A stretch of DNA of 64,000 bases from Naganishia liquefaciens (GCA_013423385.1 BLZA01000018.1:310001-374000), one strand, 5' to 3'. Counted from the first letter of the stretch, positions 44,216-55,856 are shown. Numbers and translations are program-made. The notes: generated by a model not told the origin, from the sequence alone.

Positions 44216-45191
44216 TTACGGCGACAGCCTCTTGATCTTCCACTCTGCATCCTCCGCCCCCTCGGGCCTCGTGTACCGGAACCGATCGTGCAATCTCGAC
44301 GGCTGACCACTCCAAAATTCGACCTCGCTGCATACCATTCAGTCAGCACGGTGCCACGTGTAGGCCAAGCCTCCAAACTCACAAAGGCACCACTCGCCAT
44401 CCTCCCCAATGCGGCGGACACGGCACCTCGTGGCCCTCATACTGTTTCTCCACCTCCTCCACCCACCGCGCCACCTGCTCTTCACTTTCTACTTCCTCAC
44501 TCTGCCGACTTGCCCACGCTCCAATTTGACTGCCCCTCGGCCGACTCGCAAAGTACGCCTCACTCTCCTCCCGACTGACTTTTTCGGCCCTCCCGACCAC
44601 ACGCACACTGCGTGACTGTTCCCGCCAATAAAACGCCATGCTCGCGTACGGGTTCGCATCCAGTTCCCGACTCTTGCGCGAGTGATAATTTGTGTAAAAG
44701 ACAAACCCGCGCGCATCGACTTGTTTGAGCAGGACAACGCGCGCCGAGGGAATCCCGTTGGGCAGGGCCGTGCAAAGCGTCATCGCCTCGGGTTCATGTA
44801 CGGGCTCAAGCCTCACGCGGTCGCCCGTGGCATCTTGCACCTCTTCCCGTGGGGGATTCATCGCGTCCCCGAGCCACCGCTGGAATTGCTTCAACGGTGA
44901 CGGATCGAGCAAGTCCCGGACGAGACGAGGCGTCTTGTATTGGTTGTGCGATGTGACCTGCAGTTTGTCGTCGTCCGAGGGAAGTGTGTTGCCAGGGTTG
45001 GCAGCGACCGAGGAGCCAGCGGGGGCTTGCGCGTCCGAGCGGGGTGACGGTTGCGGGCCAGACATGGTAGGGGCGTGGTCCATTATGGTACGGTAGTGTG
45101 CTATCGAATGCGCACGGGGGACGATTGCGCGATGTGGTGTGGCAAGGTAGCTGAGGCGTGGAAGGGCGTGTCGGATGCGTTGTATCGACAT
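44216..45191 (-). CDS. PDX3: Pyridoxamine 5'-phosphate oxidase
   Basis: FMN enzyme that makes pyridoxal 5'-phosphate from the pyridoxine or pyridoxamine form. Two exons (minus): 45191-44383, 44327-44216; 921 nt, 306 residues from this start. Family blocks: [86 protein letters not shown], then [18 protein letters not shown] and a C-terminal KIKRLSP. Both the substrate-binding RLHDR and the FMN-binding Arg-Lys pairs are present. Several in-frame ATGs exist (45191, 45083, 45065). The longest leader ([20 protein letters not shown]) looks like a mitochondrial presequence, while the enzyme core needs only the shorter forms. Confidence 0.9.
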
Positions 45192-45946
45192 GTAGAGGCC
45201 AGCGGTGGGATGGCTCGTGATGCCCGTTGATGGACCTCGACCCAACGATGCTCCGATGACTCATCCCTCTGTCCGATCGTTGCGCGGACCATTGATATTT
45301 GTATCCGACCACCAGTCGCCCTCAATATATAGGCAGCAGTCATCAGCACAAGATCGAGTCAAGGTAGGCTATGGGACCTCGTGTAGCAAGATATATCGCC
45401 TGCAGCAGGTGGGCGAAGGCGGTAAATTTCCAGCGTAGCCTGGGGAGGTCATAGGAAATCAATCACATAGGTGGAGGATCATCCTGTGGTATCTTTAGCT
45501 GAGCTCCGCCTTCCACATGACATGCTTCCCGGTCATTCTCGAGAATACACGCCCAGTCGGTTCAGCCAGCACGAAATGCTCATCGGTTGTGGATGCAGAG
45601 TCCCAGTCGTTGTCTGAAAACAGAGCATGTGATGGATCAGACAGCTGCCGAGACCCGCAAGTCGCGTCCGAGTTGGAATTGTCAAGTGAAAACTAGAAAT
45701 GACCTGCATCCGCCCGGGCAGGGAGGTGGTTTAGAGCATTGGGTTCTCCAACGCGTAACGCTGGTCGGCGTGACTACTGTCGGTTTCCTACATCAGATTC
45801 TCGCCAGACAGTCATTCAAAGACCGGTACTCTCCTCGAGGCTCTCCACGTCCACCTGTTCAGCGGGTCGCGGACGACCGCACCTGAACACAGCTCGGCGC
45901 AATCGACAGTGTCGAATGAAAAGCCCCTCCATTTCGACTTGTCATC
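45192..45946. other. Shared upstream region of PDX3 (-) and the first RRM-like paralogue (+)
   Basis: 755 nt with no supportable gene; the open frames seen are short and motif-free. Confidence 0.4.
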
Positions 45947-48900
45947 ATGTCTGCTCGAGACGCGCGGTATGATCCGTCTCGATACTCGACTCGCGGAAGG
46001 GACTATCAAGACGATGAGCATGATCCAGAAGACTTTAGGGCGTATGTAGAATTGACCGAGTGAGTCTTCCCAAAAGCCCTTGGCGGACGCAACAATGAGC
46101 TGAACTGTGATGGTTCCGCTTCCGCTTCAGTCTTCCGTCAGCGTTGACGCAAGATCCCATTGTTGGAGCGCGATTTATCACCCACTACTTTATCAAGATT
46201 ACGCATTTCCCTGTCGAGGACGTCCTTCTCGCCGTCGAGAGCAAGCCCGAACCACCATCACGGCTCGAAGCTGGGGAAATCGCCAGGCCATGTAAACCAG
46301 TATGCCTTATGACTCTAACGAGCCGTGAGGCCTGGGATCGGCTTCGTCGAGTGTCGGATCCTCCGCGTACAAGGCAAAACGAGCGGATAACATTCTGTAA
46401 GCCCGCTTTGACCGCCGTTACCGTAGTGTCGAAAATGCTGAACAAGAAGAGCCTGGTGCAGCGGACACGACCGTCGTCTGGGAACACGATATACTGTCAA
46501 AGCACGCGCCGGAATGGAGCAACATGACCAAAGTGCAAGGCGGAGGAACAGTGATCAGCCTAAAGGACAAGCTATACGGCAAGAAATTTCGCTTTCAACT
46601 CTTATCACTGGATGTCACCACCACTTTACCCGCTACCGCCCTTCTCCCACATGAACAGAAAAGCCACAAGAGTCCAGTACGGCGCGACATTGCAGCGTCC
46701 GCAGCGGATCCTCTCGCATGGGCTCCTCAAGCATTGCCCAAGCCATACTTGCCCTTTGGATCGCCAAAAAACAATAGGCCGAGCTCATGGGACATCCCGG
46801 ACGCGACGGATATGAATGGGATGGAAGGTACCGCGGTGGATGGAGGTACTTCAGCACGACAATGGGTGGATGAGAGGCACCCGGAGTACCGGTCAGTCTT
46901 AGCTAGCATCTTTCTGGTTCCCCCCCCCCCCCAACCCCCGCGGCTGATCTTTGGCTTGCTCAGAATCGGCCCTGATGAAGTCGGCCACATGAAGCACGAT
47001 AATTCGACAGACCCGTGGATGGAAAGGATCAAGGATCAACGATACAGCAACGCCGAGGAGAATTACCAGTGGTTGGATGCCCATCGGCAATACCTGCTTG
47101 CGACGGAACTGGGGAAAAAAACGCTGCCGATGACGATACCATTTTTCCCTCCGAAACGCACGATCGTCACTTGGCAACTCCCGAAATTTATGAGTAGGTT
47201 ACCACTTGGGAGTTGCAATGCTCGACCACTGATCACAGAGGCGGTCTGATAGCGCGTAAACATCTAGCCGTCTTTTTCAGTCAATTCGGTGAGCATAGGT
47301 CGGTCCTGCTGTCTGCACTATTCCTGAAAAGTTCTGCACGTTATAGGCCGCGTGGACGATGTCAAAATACGGACAATGCCAGAAGGATGGTCGCCCGCGG
47401 GTAGAATAGCCTTTGTCGCCTTCATGACGGAACGAGACTGCCGGGAGGTTCTCCGTAAAGTGACTGGCGTCATGTTCCCCAAAGCGACCGAGGAACTCCG
47501 AAAGAGCAGGAATTGGCAAGAATACGACGACTTTACGCGGTTTCCGTCGAAGCACTTGCCAGTGGCGGAAGCCGTAAAGGGGGAATGGTGCCCTGTCGCA
47601 TCGCAACTCGTAAATGGCAAGCTGGCTGATCCGGCCATGAGAGCGAGACAGCCCTCTGGTAAGTGCTCATTCAAGAAAGAAATACTCGGCGTTGACAGGA
47701 ATTGCAACTCGTCTGTCCCGTGTCCAGCGCGGGAACGTCCGCCTGGAGGCGATGCCTTCAATCGCGCTGACGATGCAGCTTCGTCGTTTCACCCTCTGCC
47801 AGGCGGCGCAGACCCGTCAGCTCACGCGACAGCAGCCGGTTCCGGTTCGGCGTCTCGATCGCAGTCTCGTGATAGACGGCTGAGGTCCCAGACCCCGAGG
47901 GAATACACCAAGATTACGATACCTGTCCGTCTGCCCGAAAAAACAGTTCCACCTCAAGACGCCCAGAAGTTGATTGGCGGTAGGATCCTTGACGAATCAT
48001 CCTTGCTATCGCGCTAAGGAGCACCCTATGATCGCAGAGAAACGTTTAGAGAGAAGGCGTATGGGCGTTCTAGGTGAGCTATAGGCTTTGAGCCAGTATG
48101 TTACCGTGGGAAGAGGATTCACACCTCATGTAGCCATCCCGCAAGGCGCAACTGTGACGCAGCTGAGAACAATATTGGAAGCCACCTTTGGGCTCATTAA
48201 ACCTATCTTGTACGTCCGTGCCTCTGACTGTTATCACAAGGTCCCTCACCCAACAATCTGGCCTCGGGGATATCGCAGTCTCAGCACCTCAGCGGACATA
48301 CCCTACAAAGTTGAATTTACTTCCGATAAGGGGATCGAAAAGGCGGAGAAGGTAGGAGCAAAGTTCATATCACTTGGTGTCTCCTGAAGTCTCTCGCCTT
48401 CCTGCAGGATGCCAAGCGAACAAATGCTCATGGCCGATTTAAAAATTGTTTCGAGCTGACCGTACCTCTCGTCGGTCTCGAGGCAGAACACGAGACCAGA
48501 TGGGCGGAATGGAAATGGAAAGACGGGGGCAAGGATTCTCCAGAAACCGACGAACAGCAGTCACATGCGACTCTTGATTCTTCTCATTCATTGCCATCCT
48601 CGACATCAGCAAGGATGCAGACCCAAAATGTCACCAGCGAAGAGCTTCCGCCGCTCACCATAGATGAGCTCGACGCTTTTGTGGATCATGGTACTATGCC
48701 TCTGACGACGAGCATGGTTCCTGCCTCCTCGCGCGAGCAGTCGCCACCGCCGCCACTTCCGCAACCATCGTCTCGACCTCCCGCTGTTCTCGCATCTTCT
48801 GCTACACATGCAAAACCAGAAACCGCTCCGATTGAAAGCCACAGCCAGAAACGACCCGGCCCCGAAACCTTTGTGCGCCAGTCTCCAGCACCGCTGGCTC

Positions 48901-49067
48901 GGGCTTCCATGTTCCAGCGGAGCTTTCGGGCAGCCGGGAAAGCAGCGGGATCTGCGATGGCGATTCTGATGGCGAATCAGCCGGATATCGAGCAACCAGA
49001 AAAGAGGCCAAGTCTTTCGTCTTCGGCTGTCGATTCGGCGTCTGCCAAGCGCCAGAGGTATGAGTAA
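45947..49067 (+). CDS. Unrecognised protein with RRM-like segments, tandem paralogue A
   Basis: Function not recognised. Ten exons: 45947-46059, 46131-46366, 46447-46891, 46964-47193, 47253-47288, 47347-47979, 48040-48073, 48114-48209, 48279-48351, 48408-49067; 2556 nt, 851 residues. It aligns along its length with the next gene. Shared blocks: EDFRAYVELTDLP, then HYF and PVEDV; GGGTVISLKDKLYGKKFRF; a central RRM-like segment HLAVFFSQFGRVDDVKI and GRIAFVAFMTERDC; a second RRM-like segment PQGATVTQLRTILEATFG; and a C-terminal helix AILMANQPD followed by a basic end. Between them lie Pro/Ser-rich linkers. The 46366/46447 junction is uncertain: the donor that matches the paralogue (46397) would create a stop at either in-phase acceptor, so an upstream donor (gtacaa at 46367) was chosen. 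RNA binding is inferred only from fold-like pattern. Intron 3 carries a C12-like tract. Confidence 0.65.
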
Positions 49068-49732
49068 ACGGTCTTCACCGCGAATGCTTTCCCTATCGAG
49101 CATGGTTCGAGTTCCACTTTGAAAATATCACAGGACGGCGTCTCGAGCATGAGCGAAATTGGATCCCTACTGGATCATTGCCGCTTCATGCACCATCTGC
49201 GCAGAAGCTAGAGATCTTAGACCAACATTAGGCAAATAGTTGTACAGTGCTCTTGCGTTGACATAATATGAGCTATCATGTTTGCGGTCTAAATTCCTCA
49301 CTGGTTCACCCACTAGCTTCCCTCTCGTAGAATTTGAGAGATACAGTGAGAGGTCTGTATTCTCTCGCCGTCGACCTTCCCATTGCACGATGAATGAAGA
49401 ATAGAGAAGTAGCTATTTATAAGAAGTCATTGCAGATAAGATACACTTCGCGACCTTTTGCTTCCGCATTCGGCACTTTCCACAATAAGTGGAGGTTGGG
49501 TATAGGGCACGAAGGCACGCAGTGCTTCTTGAAGAAGTCGCATTTTGGTGACAGTGATGATGGATTCAACAAGCCAGCGAGGATGACAAGGTAGTTCGAG
49601 CTGCTTGAACTCTACCATCGGAGACCTCAACACTGCTCTACCTCGACTTTGTCGTTATACGGTCCGACCGATTCCAGGGAAACATAGCACATGATTTGAA
49701 CCGCCTCCTATCGTTGAGATCAATCTTGAATC
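49068..49732. other. Spacer between the tandem paralogues
   Basis: 665 nt with no supportable gene: 3' flank of paralogue A and promoter of paralogue B. Confidence 0.4.
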
Positions 49733-52700
49733 ATGTCGTCCCGATACAACAACAGCAGCAAGCCTAGCAGCGATTCCTCTAGGATTACGGAAGAAGAACC
49801 ACTCCCGGAAGACTTCAGGGCGTATGTGGAGTTGACAGAGTGAGTAGATGACAGGGATTCTCACTTTCTCGCTTTGATTGACGGATTTCCGCATCAGCTT
49901 GCCAACGGCTCTGACTCGAGATCTCAAGATCGGGGAGAGATTCATCAGTCATTACTTTAGCAGGGCTTCCCATCATCCTGTCGATGACGTCCGCCTGACG
50001 TTGAATGGCGAAATGGATAAAGCGTCACCGAACGGTAGCGAAACGGGAAAGGAGGGACGACCGAAGGGAATCATGACCTTGACGAATCGAGACGCTTGGC
50101 GTCGCTTACGGCGGAATTCAATTCTACCTCGAGAACGCGAGCATGAACGGGCAGAAGCTCGTAAGCCAGCCCGCCTCTGCCTCTCCGGGTTGAAGGCTCT
50201 CTAAGCTTTCTTTCTCCAGCAAACACGACATTGATCTATGAACACAAAGTCATTGGTCGATACGTTCCCGAATGGTGCGAACTTACCGAAGTAGAGGGTG
50301 GAGGAGTTGCCAGCAGTCTTAAAGACAAGATTCATGGCAGGAAGATCCGTCTGCGCCTTGTCGCTCGGGAAATCACTACGAAACAATCGCCGACTTTGGT
50401 TCAAGGCCCAGGATTTGCTCACCAAAGTCGCTCCGACCCAGGAACATCAGTCGCCGAGCTTGACAATCTCCGGGAGTCAAATCCCTTACCTTCAAGGAAA
50501 ACGGAAGGGATATTACGGGCTTCGAAAATGGAGAAAGCAGTATCGTGGGCAGATTCCGTAGACATCGTTGACAATGCGACTAAGCATGATGGCTTGACTT
50601 CTCCACCGGGGAAACGACATGACGGCAGACAAATGGAAGATCGGTAAGACCCTTCACCTCCAAGGTCAGCGATGTTATTCACCATCCCGTCTTCAGATCA
50701 TCTGAAAATCAGGTTGGTCATACAAAGCACAACATCCAGACGAACCCTTGGCTTGGCCGCAGGCCAGATTTGAGATTCACGCACACTGAGGAGAATCTCA
50801 AATGGCTCCAGGCCCATAGGACATACCTGCTCTCACCGAAGAACGACCAGAAGACGTTGTCTACCACTCTTCCTTCTTTCCCGTCGGGAAGGACTATCGT
50901 CGTTTGGGAGCTCGGCAAGGCTGTCGGTGATTCCCTAAGGCAGTGACAACTCAGTGGCTCCCGCTGATACAGCTTACATATAGGCCCGGACCATCTCGCA
51001 GTATTCTTTAGTCAATGGGGCAAGTACAGGGGCTTGCCTCTTGCATTGTCTAAGCCTGACTTGCTGTCCACATACAGGTCGTGTTGACGACATCAAGATG
51101 CGTCGACTCCCAGAGGGCATTGCGCCCCAAGGCAGAATGGCGTTCATAGCTTTCATGACAGATCAAGATTGTTTCGAGGTTCTGCGACGAGTCAAGATGG
51201 GTACGCAGTTTCCGAAAATCATGCCCGACCTCAACGAAAAACAGCACTTGCCTACTATCACCGCCTTGAAAACGATGAAATTGTACTACTTGACGATCGA
51301 GAAAGCCGTCCCCGGACGGTGGTGCTCAAAAGCTCACAAGCTCCCTCAGCTAAAGCAGGTGAAGGATCTCTATCCGACATATGAATCCCGGCGTAACCGT
51401 CAAAGTCGGGTTGGACCGATCTCGCAACAAATGGCTCCTGACTTACCTTCGAACGCACATACAACGGTTCGGGCAGTGCCGCGACATACCACTCCGAAGT
51501 TCCGAAATGGGAGGCCCATTCCGGGAAATGAGGATCTTGATAGGACACTTGTTACAGCTGCCTCTAGTCATCCTTCAAACGTGCCCATTTTACACTCTTT
51601 CCCGGCGAAATCTTTCGACGCGGCCTTCAATCCTCGGTCGCACGGCCACAAGGACGATGTCACTTCGCCTGACCCTATCAAGGTTGTTCTACCTATTATG
51701 CTGCCAGACAAGGTAGTGCAGCTCATAGGTGGAGAATGCGTTTTAGGAGGTAAGTCAAGGTTTTGATCCGTTGGGAAGTCTCATGACCTCATTGCCCTAG
51801 CAAACAGAGGAACGCATGCACAGCAAGCGAATGAAGGTTCTAGGTCAGTGTGCTTGTCGAATCGACGGTTCACCTTGGGCTTTGCAATTTGTGGCTAAAG
51901 TTTCGCGGCGGTAGCACTCCCCTCCGGGGCGACTACCGCACAATTGCATACTGCCCTAGAGGCGGCTTTTGGCTTTGTCAGGAACATCTGGTGAGTCTTT
52001 TCGGCCTTGATGGCAACCTCCACATCTGCTACTTCGCTGTAACAATCATTATGGCCTGGTATCGGCAGTGGAGATCCTTCCGCCGACGATGCCTTTATTG
52101 TAGACTTTGCAACGGAAAGTGCAATGGAAAGGGTCAAGAAAGTAGGGGAATATATACGCGACCCAGAAGATTAATTCTGAATGATGCTTTTTCACTCAGG
52201 AGGCGAAACCGATGGGGGCAGTTGGCCCAGGATTCACAGCATGTTTCGACTTGACGGTTTCTTTGAGGGACATCGATGCCAAGGAGGAAGCCATTTGGAA
52301 GAGATGGGCGTATAAGCCTGCAGTCATCTATCCCGGTTTCAACAAGCAGACGATCCACTCCACGTCGACAAACGAGTCCGTGACCCACGGCAATTTATCG
52401 TTGGAACCGCGAATCGAAGCTCCTTCTACTTCCCAAGCCGGGACACCGACGGGCAAGGAGACGACAAGGTACGCCACAGATGGCGTCGAGAGTGGGACGA
52501 CGAGAGGTTCTCCAGAAAAGGCGTCGCTCAAGACTGCAAGTACACCCCAGCCATCGCCTTCATCACCGATCGTCGTCTTTCAACCTCCTCCGCAGGCGGA
52601 AGCTCCCTTTGATCGAGTCATTTCACCTTCATCGCCGTCAATCGATGTCAAGACCGATACCGATCCTGAACGGCCGAACGACGCGCCCAAACCACGGTCT

Positions 52701-52847
52701 TTGTTTCGAAGGGGCATGCAGGCAGGCAAAGACGCACTGACCATGCTTATGGCCAATCAACCCGACGTGTCTTCTCCACGAAAGCGATCCATCGAAGCAG
52801 CGTGTGCAAGCCCCATCGCTAGGGCGAAGAGAAAGAGAATCCGATGA
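49733..52847 (+). CDS. Unrecognised protein with RRM-like segments, tandem paralogue B
   Basis: Function not recognised. Ten exons: 49733-49839, 49898-50160, 50220-50643, 50697-50926, 50984-51019, 51078-51749, 51801-51843, 51901-51990, 52069-52141, 52200-52847; 2586 nt, 861 residues, every junction in phase. Exons 4, 5 and 9 have exactly the same length as in paralogue A (230, 36 and 73 nt). Blocks: EDFRAYVELTDLPTALTRD, GGGVASSLKDKIHGRKIR, HLAVFFSQWGRVDDIKMRR, GRMAFIAFMTDQDCFEVL, PSGATTAQLHTALEAAFG and the C-terminal helix LTMLMANQPD followed by a strongly basic end (ARAKRKRIR), possibly nuclear. The intron at 51020-51077 is GC-AG, whereas the matching intron in paralogue A has GT. The central blocks look like the beta-alpha-beta pattern of RRMs, but canonical RNP1/RNP2 aromatic residues are weak. 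Confidence 0.75.
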
Positions 52848-53033
52848 CATCCAACCATGGCTCCACTTTGACGTTGACCGTCCTCCCCACTGACGTTAGA
52901 CTTCCGGCTCGACCAAAAGCTGCCGATCACACTCTTAGCTAGCATTGTCCGGCATCATTTGCATGCATTGTCTTATCTCCTGCATCACATCACAATTCCA
53001 AGCGTTGTATACCATTCATGGTGATGTTGTTGA

Positions 53034-54036
53034 TCATGCTGATGTTGTTGTTGTTGTCTCTGCCTGGACGGACTCTTTCGCCAAGTATCCGTGCTTGGCT
53101 GGGTTCGAGTAGTACACTAGAGAGAAGAGGAGTGCTTCAGCAGAATCTGAAATTGTTTGTTTGTTTGACGCACAGATATCCGTCTTCCTGACAGGCAAAG
53201 CCTCCTTGACCTCTCGCCCAAAGAACTTCTCGGGATGGGCGGCCTGTCGTAGCGCCAGCGGGTTGTGATATACTGCTGTCACTTCGCCTCCTGCATCAAT
53301 GATGGCTTGAGCGGCTGACTTGGAGTATCGTGAAAAGCGCAGGTTGAGGGGCGGTAATGGCAGCGAAGAATCGGGCTACAGAGCAGCTGATAAGCTCGCG
53401 CACTTGCTTATTCCTCGAATGACTGACCTGGCCCAACAGCTTGACACCCGAGAATCCCTTGATGCCGTGTACAAGGTTGCTCTGGAACACGGCGCCCACA
53501 TCAATCGGCTGCGTCGAATCCAGTCTTCCGCTCGCGATCCACTCCTGAAGCTTGGCGATGTTGAGGGGTGCATACACTTTTTTTGTGCTAACAGAGATAA
53601 CATGATCAGTTAATAGTACTCGCGGTGAAGCGATAAGCAGATACGCACAAGTTATTGAAACCTCGCTTCGGGAACAGCCTCGTGATTGGTGTCTGACCAC
53701 CTTCAAATCCTGGCTTGGGTTTGCCGTTTCCTGCTCGCGCTTTCTGACCCTTGTGTCCCCGGCCTGAAGTTCCACCTTTGGTGGACGACCAACCACGACC
53801 GAGACGGACGTTCTATGAATATCAATGCAGAATCAGCCTATCTTCCAGCGGGAATAGACGAGAACTTGACTCACGTCCACTCGTGCACCCCTGTTATCCG
53901 CCAGTTCACCCAAATGCACATACGTGCTAGCCCATCGGCTGCTCGAAGGACCGGTCGGAACCGGCGGAAGTCGGGCCACTCGCGCCGTCGCCGGGAGTGC
54001 GTCTCGTAGAGTCCTCGTGAAGCTGATGCCGAACAT
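53034..54036 (-). CDS. MRPL10: Mitochondrial large-subunit ribosomal protein uL15m
   Basis: Bacterial L15-type protein of the mitochondrial ribosome (yeast Mrpl10). Five exons (minus): 54036-53875, 53812-53649, 53587-53428, 53375-53174, 53116-53034; 771 nt, 256 residues. The N-terminus is basic and free of acids up to about residue 30 ([15 protein letters not shown] has one acid), as for a mitochondrial leader. The family signature is [20 protein letters not shown] with [16 protein letters not shown], and [20 protein letters not shown]. Downstream are [19 protein letters not shown], and [19 protein letters not shown]. The C-terminus ends in a Thr run coded by an aca repeat. The genes upstream and downstream are unrelated. 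Confidence 0.92.
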
Positions 54037-54389
54037 GATCTGGGCTCAAAGAGAATACTAGATCACCAGCCTTGTCGATGCTCAACCATATGTCGCTTCA
54101 ACGGCTTCAACTGTAATTGCCGACGATCCAAAACTCGCGCTTGCGCCGATCACCGCGTTGCGCTTCTTTCGACTCTGTCGGGGCAGTCAACTTGCTATTA
54201 GGTCGTTTGCTATCTCTGTTTCGAGCCATTCAGCATCGGCTGCCACCAGACAAGCAGTCTACTTCAGCATGGCTTAGAGTCACTGCAAAGCCGGAGAACA
54301 AGTACATGATAAGAATCCGGAATACAACGAAGGCGATTCGAATACAAGGGATGACTCAACGCGACCCGCATGAAGGGTCCCCCGGCATG
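54037..54389. other. MRPL10 promoter / borealin 3' flank
   Basis: 353 nt with no gene seen between two minus-strand genes. Confidence 0.35.
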
Positions 54390-55856
54390 CTATATCTTCC
54401 AGCTTGCGAGTCTCTCCTGCAATTCGCGAATCCTCTTGGCCATCTCCTGCCTGACCTGGAGCCGAGTACTCTCCGCTACTCCGTTGCGAATTAGTTCTTC
54501 TTGAACGCGTGTCGGATCATCACTAAGAGGATCAAAATCTATCGTTAGACCCGCCTGTGTTGTCACCCGAATCATGGCACCACGATTGCTCATTCCCGGA
54601 CTTGATTCCCCAAGTTGCGCAGACTTGAAAAGGTGGGTTGGGTAGAGAGGTCGAGGTGTCTGCTGCATCACCGGTAGCGCGAAGGGATCCGACGGGTCTG
54701 CCAGCTGGGACTGTGATATTGATTGTCGGATGCGGATCGTCGACAAGCGTTTCCCTTTGGAGCTGGCTTTGTTGCTTGTCGCCGCTGCGCCACGCCCGCT
54801 CTTTGCGAGTAGACGTCTCTCCATTTCCTCGACATCGGGCAGCTCGTTCTCGTCGTCTTCGTCTGTCGACGTACCGAGATTGTACTGTCCGGGCATCTGA
54901 TACGATAAAGCTGGCTCGACCGGAGTTGGGGGGCCTTTCCAGGGATTCGCAACGGGACTGCCGTTGGCTGACGTGTGGTTTTCACTTTCTTGTAATGTTC
55001 GAGGCTCTTTTGGTGTCATTATCTCGGCGGGAGCTTCAAAGTTGGATATCGTTGGGACATTGGATCGTGTTCTCGTGTTGGCCTTTGTCGACGATGTCGA
55101 AAGGGCTACTATTGCAGGGTTCTGCACAAGAATAGAGTCACCGCGTGTACTTCGCTTTGTCGCCGGAGTCGTCGCAGTCGGTTTCGTCTTCTTTCCAGAG
55201 AGTATGCGCTTGCCTTTGCTAGCCAGATTTGAGAGCGTGCTTGGCTTGTCTGGGGCCGACTCCTGCGTTCGAGCTGATGAACAGAGCGTGTCAGATCATC
55301 GGTGGGACCTATGTTCTTTGAGCTCAACTCACTGCTCTTTCGTACAGGGCCGGTTTCGGTTTCGCTCGTCTCGGCAGACCGGCTAGCATCCCCTCTTTTC
55401 CTGTTGTATGCGAATGCTGTTAGACGAAATCAAACAAAGCGAAGGGATTGCTTACCTCTTCCGCTTATCATCCACTACTTGCTGCACGGCATCTTCGAAC
55501 TTCGCCTTCTCCTGTTGTTGTTGGTTCTCCATCGTCTTTTCTGCCAGTTTCCGCAAGGTCGTTCGCCAGTCCCCACCCCATAACTCATTCATCTCTCTCA
55601 TCCTCAGATTCCGTAGGTTCTTCGGTATACACATGATGGCGGACTCTTGGCGAATTTCGAAAGATGTGATGAGATCATCGAGATTTGACAGAAACGACTT
55701 TGTCCGATCCTCGACTGTGCCATGATTAGCCGACAAGAAACCCGAAGCAAAGGCGCTCAGCATACCTTCCAGATCTAAATTGTCCAGCATGCTCTGCTTC
55801 TCCGCCGCCGAGATGAGGGCGTCTTTCCCGCTCCTCTGCGGTGTTGCAAACTCCAT
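54390..55856 (-). CDS. Borealin-type chromosomal passenger complex protein
   Basis: Borealin (Nbl1 in yeast) bridges survivin and INCENP in the Aurora B chromosomal passenger complex. Three exons (minus): 55856-55456, 55400-55333, 55273-54390; 1353 nt, 450 residues. The recognisable part is the borealin N-terminal domain near residues 55-100: RTKSFLSNLDDLITSFEIRQ, then IPKNLRNLRMREMNELWG, matching the family's IPKN-R-M-M-EL signature. The rest is low-complexity Ser/Thr/Pro/Lys-rich, with possible phosphorylation sites, a central basic part (LSGKKTKPTATTP) and a C-terminal amphipathic helix (QEMAKRIRELQERLASWKI). It is much longer than yeast Nbl1 (about 73 residues) and closer to animal borealins in size. 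Function is inferred from the short N-terminal domain. Confidence 0.72.

Noticed and set aside
53034-53060. Trinucleotide repeat at the end of MRPL10 as noncoding
   Set aside because: It is the coding end of uL15m (Thr codons) in frame with the rest.
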